This document shows, piece by piece, positions 24,166-36,822 of a stretch of 64,000 bases of DNA. Position 1 is the stretch's first letter. The number at the start of each line of letters is the position of its first letter. A model generated the notes under the pieces. It was given only the letters and a program-made list of their open reading frames with translations. It did not search any database and was not told the DNA's origin. The DNA is from Stramonita haemastoma (taxonomy: Eukaryota; Mollusca; Gastropoda; Neogastropoda; Muricidae), in contig CM060322.1 in the NCBI GenBank assembly GCA_030674155.1, positions 61,134,382 through 61,198,381 of the forward strand. The letters are read 5' to 3'. The position numbers and the translations under genes are program-made.

Positions 24166-27030
24166 TACTACATTTCACCTCTGTCTCTGATGTCACTACA
24201 TTTCACCTCTGTCTCTGATGTCACTACATTTCACCTGTCTCTGATGTTACTACATTTCACCTCTGTCTCTGATGTCACTACATTTCACCTCTGTCTCTGA
24301 TGTTACTACATTTCACCTCTGTCTCTGATGTTACTACATTTCACCTCTCTCTCTGATGTCACTACATTTCACCTCCTCTGTCTCTGCTGTTACTACATTT
24401 CACCTCCTCTGTCTCTGCTGTTACTACATTTCACCTCTGTCTCTGATGTCACTACATTTCACCTCTGTCTCTGCTGTTACTACATTTCACCTCTGATGTT
24501 ACTACATTTCACCACCTCTGTCTCTGATGTTACTACATTTCACCTCCTGTGTCTCTGATGTTACTACATTTCACCTCCTGTGTCTCTGATGTTACTACAT
24601 TTCACCTCTGTCTCTGATGTTACTACATTTCACCTCTGTCTCCGATGTCACTACATTTCACCTCTGTCTCTGATGTTACTACATTTCACCTCTGTCTCTG
24701 ATGTTACTACATTTCACCTCTGTCTCTGATGTTACTACATTTCACCTGTCTCTGATGTTACTACATTTCACCTGTCTCTGATGTTACTATCATTTCACCT
24801 GTCTCTGATGTCACTACATTTCACCTCTGTCTCTGATGTTACTACATTTCACCTCTGTCTCTGATGTTACTACATTTCACCTCTGTCTCTGATGTTACTA
24901 CATTTCACCTGTCTCTGATGTCACTACATTTCACCTCTGATTGTGTACTACATTTCACCACCTCTGTCTCCTGATGTTACTACATTTACACCTCCTGTGT
25001 CTCTGCTGTTACTACATTTCACCTCCTGTGTCTCTGATGTTACTACATTTCACCTCCTGTTCTCTGATGTTACTACATTTCACCTCCTGTGTCTCTGATG
25101 TTACTACATTTCACCTCTGTCTCTGATGTCACTACATTTCACCTCTGTCTCTGATGTCACTACATTTCACCTCTGTCTCTGATGTCACTACATTTCACCT
25201 CTGTCTCTGATGTTACTACATTTCACCTCTGTCTCTGATGTTACTATACATTTCACCTCTGTCTCTGATGTTACTACATTTCACCTCTGTCTCTGCCCCT
25301 GTCTCTGATGTTACTACATTTCACCTCCTGTGTCTCTGATGTTACTACATTTCACCTCCTGTGTCTCTGATGTTACTACATTTCACTCCTGTCTCTGATG
25401 TTACTACATTTCACCTGTCTCTGATGTTACTACATTTCACCTCTGTCTCTGATGTTACTACATTTCACCTCTGTCTCTGATGTTACTACATTTCACCTCT
25501 GTCTCTGATGTTACTACATTTCACCTCTGTCTCTGATGTTACTACATTTCACCTCTGTCTCTGCCCCTGTCTCTGATGTTACTACATTTCACCTCTGTCT
25601 CTGATGTTACTACATTTCACCTCTGTCTCTGATGTTACTACATTTCACCTCTGTCTCTGATGTTACTACATTTCACCACCTCTGTCTCTGATGTTACTAC
25701 ATTTCACCTCTGTCTCTGCCTTCTCTGATGTTACTACATTTCACCTCTGTCTCTGATGTTACTACATTTCACCACCTCTGTCTCTGATGTTACTACATTT
25801 CACCTCTGTCTCTGATGTTACTACATTTCACCTCTGATGTCACTACATTTCACCTCTGTCTCTGATGTTACTACATTTCACCTCTGTCTCTGATGTTACT
25901 ACATTTCACCTCTGTCTCTGATGTTACTACATTTCACCTCTGTCTCTGATGTTACTACATTTCACCTGTCCTGATGTACTACATTTCACCTGTCTCTGAT
26001 GTTACTACATTTCACCTCTGTCTCTGATGTTACTACATTTCACCTCTGTCCTGATGTTACTACATTCACCTTGTCTCTGATGTTACTACATTTCACCTGT
26101 CTCTGATGTTACTACATTTCACCTGTCTCTGATGTTACTACATTTCACACCTGTCTCTGATGTTACTACATTTCACCTCTGATGTCACTACATTTCACCT
26201 CTGTCTCTGATGTTACTACATTTCACCTGTCTCTGATGTTACTACATTTCACCTCTGTCTCTGATGTTACTACATTTCACCTGTCTCTGATGTTACTACA
26301 ATTTCACCTGTCTCTGATGTTACTACATTTCACCTCTGATGTCACTAACATTTCACCTCTGTCTCTGATGTTACTACATTTCACCTCTGTCTCTGATGTT
26401 ACTACATTTCACCTGTCTCTGATGTTACTACATTTCACCGTCTCTGATGTTACTACATTTCACCTCTGATGTCACTACATTTCACCTGTCTCTGATGTTA
26501 CTACATTTCACCTCTGTCTCTGATGTTACTACATTTCACCTGTCTCTGATGTTACTACATTTCACCTCCTGTGTCTGATGTCACTACATTTCACCTGTCT
26601 CTGATGTTACTACATTTCACCTCTGTCTCTGATGTCACTACATTTCACCTGTCTCTGATGTTACTAACATTTCACCTCTGTCTCTGATGTCACTACATTT
26701 CACCTGTCTCTGATGTTACAACATTTCACCCGTCTCTGATGTTACTACAATTCACCTGTCTCTGATGTTACACATTTCCCTCTGAATGTCACTACATTTC
26801 ACCTGTCTGAATGTACTACATTTCACCTCCTATGTCTCTGATGTCACTACATTTCACCCCTGTGTCTTGAGTCACTACATTTCACCTCCTCTGTCTCTGC
26901 TGTTACTAACATTTCACCTCCTGTGTCTCTGATGTTACTACATTTCACCTCCTATGTCTCTGATGTTACTACATTTCACCACCTCTGTCTCTGATGTTAC
27001 TACATTTCACCTCCTGTGTCTCTGATGTTA
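24166..27030. repeat. Large minisatellite, about 28 bp unit, right part
   Basis: About 105 copies of the same unit as at 18865. Single-base losses and gains become frequent from about 24940, and again from 25970 to 26920 (for example CTGATGTACTACA, ATTTCCCTCTGAATG), where the left part has few. This may be true divergence or poorer base calling. Confidence 0.98.
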
Positions 27031-28215
27031 CTCTGGCTTTGATGCAAAACCATTCTTCTTCTTTACATAAGTGGGCAAACCATATGATCATGATGGTCTC
27101 AAAACACTTCAGTTACAAAGTCACACCAGTGGTCAATAAGATGCCGGCCATCTCAGGCAGAACGACCTGACTTCTCAGCTCACTCCTTGGGGAGTCACTG
27201 GGACCCTGCCCTGAAGTTTCCTGTCTGCCAGGGTATATAGGGAAGTATGAACTTGGCAGAGCTAATCCCTCACCAAGAGCTTGAGTGCATGCTGGGTCAT
27301 GTTCCAGTCTCTCATACCAATAATGTTTCATACAAACTACACCACAGTATATAAAAATCACTGAGGTTGTTTTTTTGCCAGTTTACTAACAACAGACTAC
27401 AGCAATGCTAAGTCTGAAAGCTGCGACTACATTTTAGACAATTTTAACCCAAAAAATGTATTCCAAAAAAAAGGGGAGGGGGGGGGAACTGAAGGAACAA
27501 GCACGTGACATGAAGGGAACTATACAGCAAAATAAATAAAAAATTAAAAATTAGAATAAAAAGAAAAGTGCGTGGGGAGGTGAAGACAGCACACTCATGC
27601 GGCTTGCTACGAAGAGACAATACAGGAGGGGGAGAAACGGGCACCTAGAACTGCGTGGTTTGTGGCGCGGCTCTTCAGTGGTCTGCCCCCCATAGTGACG
27701 ACTCCTCTGTCGACTGCTGGCCCCACAGCAGCATACATACATACACAGTCCCGTCATTAGCACATTAGCAGTTTTTGGGGGGTTTTAAGACTGTGTTCAA
27801 TATCTTAACAGAACAGTGTACAAATTTAATTGGTATTTGTCTTATCATACAATATGTTATAACAATATGGTTTATGTCTTAAAATGTGTGTGCGCGTGTG
27901 TGAACGTTTTTAATATTGTGTGTGTATGTGTGCATGTATGTATATATACGTGAGCCATGTGTGAGTGTGTGGGCATACTGGTGCCTACACGAATGTTTGT
28001 GATATTACGTAGCTGAGTTTACAATTGGGTGAGGTATTGCTGTCTTGTGGGTGCTCTTTATACTGTGATGGGTGCGTGCTGATGTTAAGAACCTGTGTTG
28101 TGCTATATTGATTTTATTTTTATGTGCTTTTTGTTCTTATATAGGGCTTGTAACCCACTGGAATTTCTCCGTTTTAGATATAATAAAGTACTTTGAATTT
28201 GAATTGAATTTGAAT
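27031..28215 (+). mobile_element. Intergenic stretch ending in a LINE/SINE-like 3' tail
   Basis: From 27031 to about 27840 I see no gene. The part near 28140-28215 ends GATATAATAAAGTACTTTGA followed by ATTTGAATTGAATTTGAAT. A poly(A)-like AATAAA followed by a short tandem tail is typical of the 3' end of some non-LTR elements. The 5' limit is not visible. Confidence 0.4.
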
Positions 28216-28727
28216 AGCACAGTTCCCCACAGCAGCATACACACACAGTCCGTCATTAGCACAGTCACAACACCACCATCTGAACTAGGGCTAGCTAGCC
28301 TTACTTACTTACTTACAGTACACTCTGCTGCCTGTATGCTGGCTATACTTCTGTGTTTCCCTGTTATCACTCGGATTCATGTACTAGGCGTATTCAAGCA
28401 CACACGCGTGCATACACACAAGCATACACACACACAAGTTGGTCTAAATCACTTGACTTAACAATGTGACACCTGATAATAAAAAATGTCGACTTCGACT
28501 TTGACGAGAACAGATAGTAAACTGATGATACACATATGCCTACATGTACCAAAAACACACACAAGCACACACATACATATGCACACGTGCACACACACAC
28601 ACACACACACCAAACCACCTATAATACCAAAAAAAAAAAATCAAAACTGTAAACTCAACACTCGCATTTATAATCACACTATACTGTCTACAGTACAGAG
28701 ACAAATTCACACACACATGATCCAGAC

Positions 28728-30218
28728 ACTAACTCCTGTGGATCTGTGGATATTATTCGTCTAATATCACTATGAGTGAAGAGATGTTACATTGAAGAAA
28801 GCTAATTCCTGTGGATCTGTGGATATTATTCGTCTAATATCACTATGAGTGAAGAGACGTTACATTGAAGAAAGCTATTCCTGTGGATCTGTGGATCTTA
28901 TTCGTCTAATATCACTATCAGTGAAGAGACGTTACATTGAAGAAAGCTATTCCTGTGGATCTGTGGATCTTATTCGTCTAATATCACTATGAGTGAAGAG
29001 ACGTTACATTGAAGAAAGCTAATTCCTGTGGATCTGTGGATCTTATTCGTCTAATATCACTATGAGTGAAGAGACGTTACATTGAAGAAAGCTATTCCTG
29101 TGGATCTGTGGATATTATTCATCTAATATCACTATGAGTGAAGAGACGTTAAATTGAAGAAAGCTATTCCTGTGGATCTGTGGATCTTATTCGTCTAATA
29201 TCACTATGAGTGAAGAGACGTTACATTGAAGAAAGCTAATTCCTGTGGATCTGTGGATCTTATTCGTCTAATATCACTATGAGTGAAGAGACGTTACATT
29301 GAAGAAAGCTAATTCCTGTGGATCTGTGGATATTATTCGTCTAATATCACTATGAGTGAAGAGACGTTACATTGAAGAAAGCTATTCCTGTGGATCTGTG
29401 GATCTTATTCGTCTAATATCACTATGAGTGAAGAGACGTTACATTGAAGAAAGCTCATTCCTGTGGATATTATTCGTCTAATATCACTATGAGTGAAGAG
29501 ACGTTACATTGAAGAAAGCTATTCCTGTGGATCTGTGGATCTTATTCGTCTAATATCACTATGAGTGAAGAGACGTTACATTGAAGAAAGCTCATTCCTG
29601 TGGATATTATTCGTCTAATATCACTATGAGTGAAGAGACGTTACATTGAAGAAAGCTATTCCTGTGGATCTGTGGATCTTATTCGTCTAATATCACTATG
29701 AGTGAAGAGACGTTACATTGAAGAAAGCTCATTCCTGTGGATATTATTCGTCTAATATCACTATGAGTGAAGAGACGTTACATTGAAGAAAGCTATTCCT
29801 GTGGATCTGTGGATCTTATTCGTCTAATATCACTATGAGTGAAGAGACGTTACATTGAAGAAAGCTCATTCCTGTGGATATTATTCGTCTAATATCACTA
29901 TGAGTGAAGAGACGTTACATTGAAGAAAGCTATTCCTGTGGATCTGTGGATCTTATTCGTCTAATATCACTATGAGTGAAGAGACGTTACATTGAAGAAA
30001 GCTCATTCCTGTGGATATTATTCGTCTAATATCACTATGAGTGAAGAGACGTTACATTGAAGAAAGCTATTCCTGTGGATCTGTGGATCTTATTCGTCTA
30101 ATATCACTATGAGTGAAGAGACGTTACATTGAAGAAAGCTCATTCCTGTGGATATTATTCGTCTAATATCACTATGAGTGAAGAGACGTTACATTGAAGA
30201 AAGCTATTCCTGTGGATC
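28728..30218. repeat. Minisatellite with a 137 bp higher-order repeat
   Basis: Units of about 72 bp (with GTGGATCTGTGGATCTTATT) and 65 bp (GTGGATATTATTCGTC) share CTAATATCACTATGAGTGAA and GACGTTACATTGAAGAAAGC. From 29453 to 30138 the two types alternate strictly: the short unit starts at 29453, 29590, 29727, 29864, 30001 and 30138, exactly 137 bp apart. Before 29450 the order is irregular. An (AAATC)n run follows at 30251-30293. Confidence 0.96.
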
Positions 30219-30344
30219 AACACACCGACAATCACCCTACATAAAAGAATAAATCAAATCAAATCAAATCAAATCAAATCAAATCAAATCAAACCCTCGC
30301 AACGCACCATCCACACCGAATCTCCCACACTGCTCAGCACTCAC

Positions 30345-30649
30345 CTTCCCGAAGTCGTTGAAGTTGGCAAACGCGTCAAAGGAGTTGCTGTTGGGCGTGG
30401 TTTTCCCCCCACCCCCACCCCACCCCCGGAGAAGGGGTCACTGCCGGCAAAGGGGTCAGCCCCAAAGTCTCCAAAGGGGTCGGCCTTGGGTTTGTTGGGG
30501 GCGGGGCTCTTGGACTTGGGGGGAGCAGGGCGGGGAGGGGGCTGTTTCTTGCCCTGTTTGGGGGGAAGGGCGGGGGTGGGGGAGGTGGAGGGGCGGGCGG
30601 GGGAGGAGGGGGCGAAGGGGTCGTTGCCGAAAGCGTCCCCACCCAGCGC
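30345..30649 (-). CDS. EPS15L1: EPS15L1 exon: DPF and proline-rich, one-base frame break
   Basis: A 305 bp exon starting in phase 0. It reads A-L-G-G-D-A-F-G-N-DPF, a proline-rich stretch (A-L-P-P-K-Q-G, then P-P-P-R-P-A-P-P-K), and then DPFGDFGADPFAGSDPF. The A-L-P-P-K and P-P-R-P motifs are also kept in vertebrate Eps15 proteins and may bind SH3 domains. In the G-rich tract (plus strand about 30403-30427) the frame breaks; a single extra G would restore the ending N-S-F-D-A-F-A-N-F-N-D-F-G-K before the AAG/gtgagt donor and bring the length to 306 bp, phase 0. A homopolymer sequencing error is the simplest cause. Acceptor: TTCTCACAG. Confidence 0.9.
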
Positions 30650-30659
30650 CTGTGAGAAA

Positions 30660-30985
30660 CAGGTCAAGGTGTCAGAGAGGTGTTTGGAACTTAACAATGG
30701 ATACAGATATAGACACATAAAAACATAAGAGATCTGGATTTAACAACTGATACACAGATAGAGACACATCAAGATGTCAGAGATGTGATCTGGATTTAAT
30801 TAACAACTGATATAGAGATAGAGATACATGAAGACACCATAGACCTGATCTGGATTTAACAACTGATACACATGAAGACATCAGTGATCTGATCTCTGAG
30901 TAAAAATAGATCTAGATTTAACCACTGATACACTGATAAGACACATCAACACGTCAGAGATCTGTTCTTTAAGTAAAACCAGAGC
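30660..30985. repeat. Diverged minisatellite, about 65 bp
   Basis: About five imperfect copies of GATCTGGATTTAACAACTGA + TACACAGATAGAGACACAT, in the intron next to the 30649 acceptor. No exon is seen from here to 31430. Confidence 0.75.
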
Positions 30986-31429
30986 TGGATCCTGAACTAA
31001 AATGACAGAAAAATGGTTTCCATGCAGTCTAGTGTATTCACCGTAATCTACCAAATGAAAAAAAGAGAGAGAAAACCTAAAACAGAAAAAAAAACTTTGA
31101 AAAAGAACAGAAAACTTCTTACCAAAGAAAACATTTAAGACACATCTGGTTAAACAAACTACAAACAGCAGTCCAATATTGAGAGAGAGAAAAAAAAAGG
31201 TTATTCATGCTGGCATACCAATTCAAACCACATCATATTCAGAAAGTCAGACATATGATATTCACATAACACACAAAAGACCATCAACAAACCCAAAGCT
31301 GATAGTGTGCTCAACAGCAAAGATATGTTCAACTTCTATAGACATCAGACACCTGGTAGAATTCAATACTGACACTTCAGCTGAAACACTTTGGGCAATC
31401 ATCACATGTGATTTTTTTTTTTTAAGTTA

Positions 31430-31562
31430 TCTTAGAATGTTTGAATATGGAATATAGCTATCTTGTGTCCTTTGGTTATGATTCGTATCAATGTACCTGT
31501 CAGCACTGTAACTGCCCTTCATGGGATGATTAAAGTGTTTTTGACTTGACTTGACTTGACAT
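31430..31562 (+). mobile_element. Non-LTR element 3' tail
   Basis: Contains ATGGGATGATTAAAGTGTTT followed by TTGACTTGACTTGACTTGAC. ATTAAA plus a pentamer tail is typical of the 3' end of LINE-type or LINE-mobilised elements. A reverse copy of the tail lies at 51980-52017. Confidence 0.6.
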
Positions 31563-31714
31563 TCAAAATTATCTTCAAAGGTCACTACACTTAGGTATGT
31601 TTTTAAAGAGAAAAGGATAAGAATGGCATGTAAGCTGAGAAATAAATAAGTAAAGATTAAAAAACAAAACATACGGTATGTTTCCTTTGCCACTGTTGCA
31701 TAAGAATGATTATT

Positions 31715-31800
31715 TCTATTTATCTATTTTATTTATCTATTTATTCTTTTATATCGAGGATAACAGAATAAGCAATCATGTGCTTTTTTTCATCCGGTCC
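31715..31800 (-). mobile_element. SINE family B, fragment
   Basis: TTCTTTTATATCGAGGATAA, then AATAAGCAATCATGTGC and a T run. This is the 3' part of the family seen more fully at 32140-32345, in reverse orientation. Copies in the plus direction end ATTATCCTCGATATAAAAG followed by (AATAA)n, which I take as the tail. Confidence 0.8.
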
Positions 31801-31977
31801 CCATAACAAACAATGACAGTCACCATGGGGTTTTTCTGTATGTGAGAAAGCTTTCAACTTATTCCCCAATACCATATTTTCCAGGAAGGTTAGCTTCGTT
31901 TCTTGCTTTGTATTGTGTGTGGTGTGGTGTGTGTGGGGGGGGGGGGGGGGGGGGGGGGGTTGGTTTGGTTACAGTCA

Positions 31978-32055
31978 TGAAAGATTTCTCTGCATGAATT
32001 TCAGGCTACTCTCCCTGAGGAGAGCACATTGCCAAAAGAGAAGGGCTACCCATCT
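31978..32055 (+). mobile_element. SINE fragment, third family
   Basis: ATTTCTCTGCATGAATTTCA followed by GGCTACTCTCCCTGAGGAGA and GAGCACATTGCC. The same sequence is found in reverse at 52225-52330, nested in a MITE copy. A G run of about 25 lies just before it (31936-31961). Confidence 0.7.
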
Positions 32056-32139
32056 TTATTTAACATATTTTTCTCTGCATGCATGTGTGTCTGTGTGTAA
32101 GTGTCTGTGTGTGTGAGTGTTTATTACTATTTATTTTTG

Positions 32140-32345
32140 TTATTCATTCTTTTATATCGAGGATAATGAAATAAGCACTCATTTGCTTTTTTACATCCAG
32201 TCCCCATGTGTATGCAGTTTTGTAAATTTTGTCGCCTGTTCCCACTGGAACACATTACTTACAAAAAGCGGAACAGGATTTAATGTGTGCACAAGATGTT
32301 CTGAGTGCATTTGATCACAGGGCCTCGGTTTATAGTCTTATCCAA
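32140..32345 (-). mobile_element. SINE family B, nearly full copy
   Basis: In plus-strand order: TTTTATATCGAGGATAATG, AATAAGCACTCATTTGC, ACATCCAGTCCCCATGTG, ATGCAGTTTTGTAAATTTTG, AAAAGCGGAACAGGATTTAA, GGGCCTCGGTTTATAGTC and ATCCAAAGGGCTT. These blocks recur in the same order at 36585, 50195, 50525 and 62338. Confidence 0.85.
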
Positions 32346-32939
32346 AGGGCTTGCAATATGGAAATATAGTCATAGCATCATCGTTATCATTATCATATTC
32401 ATGCTATTGTTAAATGACTGAGTGGAAAACTCAATAACCACTATTTTCAAAAAGTATCACTTTTTTTTTCTTTAGCTGGGTTTGGGTCCTTTTCTTATTC
32501 TGCTTTTTTTTGTTTGTTTGTTTCTTTTGTCATATTTAGTCTCATGGGGTTACTCGCTGGATTATAACAACAAGCAGAGGATGCAGGTTGTATGCTCCAA
32601 ATGCACACATGCACATATGTTTGCATGCATACACACACATAAATACATATTATTATATAACAAGAAATGCTCTCTCTGTCTCTGTCAGTCTGTCTCTCTT
32701 GCCCTCTCTCATGCTCGCGCGCCGCACGCACACACACACACACACACACTAACACTTTTTTTTTTTTTTTTACATGTGTTGTACTCTGCATCAAACTGGT
32801 GAAATGCTTGTTGAACTCATACCATACTTTATGTGCTGCTGTTATGTTGCTGTGATCTAACAAAGTTCTGTTTACACCACACTGCTGGAACATTCAGAGA
32901 GCAGTTCATGATCAACTTTGCTAAGAAATACTGTAGATG

Positions 32940-32943
32940 TCAC

Positions 32944-33011
<68 letters not shown>

Positions 33012-33463
33012 TCTCTCCTCTGCTCGTCGTCGTCTCTCTCGTCTCTCTTCTCTCTTCTCTCTCACACACACACACGACACACTCACACACCCCACATCAC
33101 TCACTATCATCATCCTGCACTCACTCACTCTCATCACTCACTCACTCACTACTCACTACACTCATCACTCACTCACTCACTCACTCACTCACTCACCACT
33201 CACCACTACTCATCACTCACTCACTCACTCACCATCACTCACTCACTCACATCACCACATCACTCACTCACTCACTCACTCACTCACTCACCACTCACTC
33301 ACTCACCACTCACTCATCACACTCACTCACTCACCACTCACTCACTCACTCACTCACTCACTCACTCACTCACTTCACTCACTCACCACTCACTACACTC
33401 ACTCACTCACTCACTCACTCACACGTGCATAAACCACCCGCACACACACACACACACACACAC

Positions 33464-33509
<46 letters not shown>

Positions 33510-33515
33510 ACACGA
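32940..33515. repeat. Compound microsatellite: (TG)n, (TCTC)n, (ACTC)n, (CA)n
   Basis: (TG)n of about 65 bp (32946-33010) passes into CT-rich DNA, then (ACTC)n (33117-33421), then (CA)n (33437-33508). The first and last tracts are complementary, so a long hairpin is possible. The intron shows no exon here. Confidence 0.96.
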
Positions 33516-33749
33516 CACACACAAACAACCCAAAACACCCCCCAAAACTGATCTAAAACAGCCCTCTTTCCACAAGCGAAACAACAAACCTCACACAAGC
33601 CCTCCATCTCACCACAGACAGACAGACAATAGTCAAGTAAAAAAAAACATATAAACCCAAACCATCCAAACAGATAAGAAAAATTTCAAAATTCCTTTTC
33701 CTCAATCCTGCCTGCAGTTGTGGAGTGGCGTGGCGAGAACCCTGTCAGT

Positions 33750-34035
33750 TAGCCAAGCCGAGCCAGGCCAAGCCGAGCCAGGCCAAGCCCAGACCAGCCA
33801 AGCCAGGCCAGCCAGGCCAGGCCAGACCAAGCCAGCCAGCCAGGCCAAGCCGAGCTAAGCCAGGCCAGGCCAGACCAGGCCAAGCCGAGCTAAGCCAGGC
33901 CAGGCCAGACCAGGCCAAGCCGAGCCAAGCCAGGCCAGGCCAGACCAGCCAACCGAGCAAGCCATACCAGGCCAAGCGAGCTAAGCCAGGCCAGGCCAAG
34001 CCGAGCTGAGCCAGGCCAGGCCAGGCCAGGCCTTC
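33750..34035. repeat. GC-rich (AGGCC/AAGCC)n array beside an exon
   Basis: Pentamer-based units AGCCAGGCCA and AAGCCGAGCT recur for about 285 bp. The array ends within a few bases of the donor of the exon at 34041. On the coding strand it reads GGCCT/GGCTT, so the intron starts G-rich. Confidence 0.95.
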
Positions 34036-34040
34036 CTTAC

Positions 34041-34160
34041 CTGTTGACTAGAATTGGGGGCGGGCCATGTGGATCCGAAGGCATTGAAGGCATCGCCGTC
34101 GCTAGCAGTGGAGGAGGGGAAGGCCGAGCCAAAGGGGTCAGAGTTCCCAAAGGGGTCGTC
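34041..34160 (-). CDS. EPS15L1: EPS15L1 exon: DPF region
   Basis: A 120 bp, phase-0 exon of 40 residues starting DDPFGNSDPFGSAFPSS, with two DPF motifs, then D-A-F-N-A-F-G and W-P-A-P-N-S-S-Q-Q. The acceptor is CGGTTCAG and the donor CAG/gtaagg. An array of GGCCT-type repeats (33750-34035) begins a few bases beyond the donor. Confidence 0.93.
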
Positions 34161-35049
34161 CTGAACCGGCCATAACACACACCACACCACACAACCCCGC
34201 GTCAAACCCTCGCTACATACACCACAACCACAACTGAAGATCAAAACTCAAGAGCAAAACAGAGAGAGAGAGAGAGGCCAAACGAGGGACAGGAGAAGTG
34301 AGAGAACAGATTATAACTCCCAGACACACACAGGGAGTGCATTCAACACACACACCTGCATGCCAGCACACATGCACGCTCGCATGCTTTCAAGTATGCA
34401 TGTATGGTATATGCGTGCACAAGCACACATACACATACATGCATACAGGCGCACATGCGCACCACACACACACACACATGCAAACAGGCGCACGCACACA
34501 CACACACGCACACACATACAGAGAGTATATGCAAAAGGAAAACAAAATCAATGAACAGAAGAAACTGCACTCAAATCATACCGCAAACCATGCAACTGAA
34601 AACAAGTCATGCCCCTTCCTGCTCATAAAACAGGCTAAGAAGTGAGCATTAAACTAAAACACCCTAAACCAAACATAACATAACACAACACATGTCTACT
34701 GTCCCATTCTCCTGCCTTGGCTGACTGACTGATTAATTAACTGATGACTTAACTGATCAGTTAACTTACTGATTAACTGACCGACTGGTTAATTAACTGA
34801 CTGATTAATTAACTGACTGCGACTGACTGACTGACTGTGTGGCTGGTTGACTAGCTGACTGATTGCAGCCTCACTCCTAAAGAAACCACAGGGCATTGCA
34901 CAGCAATTTTCAAGCAATGTCTATGGGCGAGTTGAAACCGGCGGAGCCCGTCCCTTTCTGAGAAGAAGACTGCATGCTTGGTATGTGCTCATCATCCATG
35001 CCTCCTGGCATGCTCTACAAGAGGGGGGTGTGGCTGTGTTTCTTTTCTG

Positions 35050-36215
35050 AGGGCACCAGATGCTGTGCTACACACAGGGCCTGTATCACTTTACAGTCTG
35101 TAACTACCAGAGGTAGGTGTGCTGTGTTATTTTCTGAGGGCACAATGCACACATGGGTCTGTATCACTTTACAGTCTGTAACTACCAGAGGTGGCTGTGT
35201 TTTCTGTGGCACAATGCACACATGACCTGTACCAGTTTACAGCCTATAACTACCAGAGGTAGGTGTGGCTGTGGTTATTTTCTGAGGGCACAAGATGCTG
35301 TGCTTGTGTTTCTTTTCTGAGGGTAAAAAATGCTGTGCTCACACACACACACAGCGGACCTGCGTCAGTTTACAGCCTCATCCAAAGGACTCGTGGGGGA
35401 ATGGATGACATACACTTTGTCACCTGTCTCTAAACGCCCTGACATGTTAAACAGTCACTGTCACCTATCAACACCCTGACATGTCAAACAGTCACTGCCA
35501 CCTGTCTATCAACACCCTGACATGTCAAACAGTCACTGCCACCTGTCTATCAACACCATAACATGTCAAACAGTCACTGCCACCTGTCTATCAACACCCT
35601 GACATGTCAAACAGTCACTGCCACCTGTCTATCAACACCCTGACACGTCAAACAGTCACTGCCACCTGTCTATCAACACCCTGACATGTTAAACAGTCAC
35701 TGTCACCTGTCAACAATCTATCATGAACTGTACAAAACACTACAGTCACTGACTTCTGTAAACAATCTATCTATCATGAACTGTATAAAACCAACACTAC
35801 AGTCACTGTCTGCTATCAACAACAACAACAACAATCTATCCATCATGAACTGTATAAAACCAACACTACAGTCACTGTCTGCTATCAACAACAACAACAA
35901 CAATCTATCATGAACTGTATAAAACCAACACTACAGTCACTGTCTGCTATCAACAACAACAACAACAACAACAATCTATCATGAACTATATAAAACCAAC
36001 ACTACAGTCACTGTCTGCTATCAACAACAACAACAACAACAATAATCTATCATGAACTATATAAACCAACACTACAGTCACTGTCTGCTATCAACAACAA
36101 CAACAACAACAACAATCTATCATGAACTATATAAAACCAACACTACAGTCACTGTCTGCTATCAACAACAACAACAACAATCTATCTATCATGAACTATA
36201 TAAAACCAACACTTA
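35050..36215. repeat. Three adjoining minisatellites
   Basis: 35050-35330: about four copies of a roughly 75 bp unit with CACTTTACAGTCTGTAACTA and TTTCTGAGGGCACAA. 35427-35712: seven copies of a roughly 42 bp unit, CACCCTGACATGTCAAACAG + TCACTGCCACCTGTCTATCAA. 35712-36215: seven copies of a 60-75 bp unit with TCATGAACTATATAAAACCA and an expanding (CAA)n. No exon is seen within them. Confidence 0.9.
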
Positions 36216-36452
36216 TCTGTCCACAGTGAACCAACGCAATGCTGTAATATCCAAAAAAGAAGACAAATAAAAAAAAATTTAAAGGGTGATAAATGCTGTA
36301 AAGAAAAAAAATAACCAAACTTCAAACCCTACAGAATATAAATACAGACTGAACATAAACAACCAAAGAAGAAGAAGATATAAAATATGCAGAATCTCTA
36401 AGCTCCATCCCCCAGAATAACGGACCCCACAGCTCCCCTCCCCCCCTCTCAC

Positions 36453-36550
36453 CTTGGTAGCAGTGCCCCCACCAGGGAAGGCGTCTTTGAACATGTCCTC
36501 TGACGCAAAAGGGTCCGATGAAAACGCTCCTTCTGACTTGAATGGGTCAC
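36453..36550 (-). CDS. EPS15L1: EPS15L1 exon: DPF region
   Basis: A 98 bp exon with phase 1 in and phase 0 out. With the base from the previous exon it reads S-DPF-K-S-E-G-A-F-S-S-DPF-A-S-E-D-M-F-K-D-A-F-P-G-G-G-T-A-T-K. It holds two DPF motifs and a D-A-F variant. The acceptor is TGTGTGTCAG and the donor AAG/gtgaga. A SINE copy starts about 35 bp upstream of the acceptor. Confidence 0.93.
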
Positions 36551-36584
36551 CTGACACACAACACACAATCGTTTTTTATAAGAG

Positions 36585-36745
36585 TAGGCCATCGTGTGCG
36601 GGTGGGAACAGATGACAAAGATTTACAAAACTGCATACACACGAGGGACTGGATGTAAAAAAGCACATGTGTGCTTATTCCATTATCCTCGATATAAAAA
36701 AAAAAAATTAATCAAATAAATAAATAAAGAATAAAATAAATCTGA
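36585..36745 (+). mobile_element. SINE family B copy
   Basis: AGTAGGCCATCGTGTGCGGG, ATTTACAAAACTGCATACAC, AAGCACATGTGTGCTTATTC, CATTATCCTCGATATAAAA, then an (AATAA)-type tail. It lies in the intron about 35 bp upstream (on the coding strand) of the 36550 acceptor. Confidence 0.85.
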
Positions 36746-36822
36746 TGAAATCATCTGAGTGACATTCACTTCACTGGTTTAACTTATGCACATCAATTGA
36801 TTGATTGATTTATTTATTGGTT

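Noticed and set aside
27113..27361. Additional EPS15L1 exon on the minus strand
   Set aside because: The frame holds no DPF, EH or coiled-coil feature and no clear splice pair; the joint from 30345 to 15962 works without it.
28728..30218. Regular repeats considered as a CRISPR-like array
   Set aside because: There are no unique spacers; the whole unit repeats, and the surroundings are eukaryotic introns.
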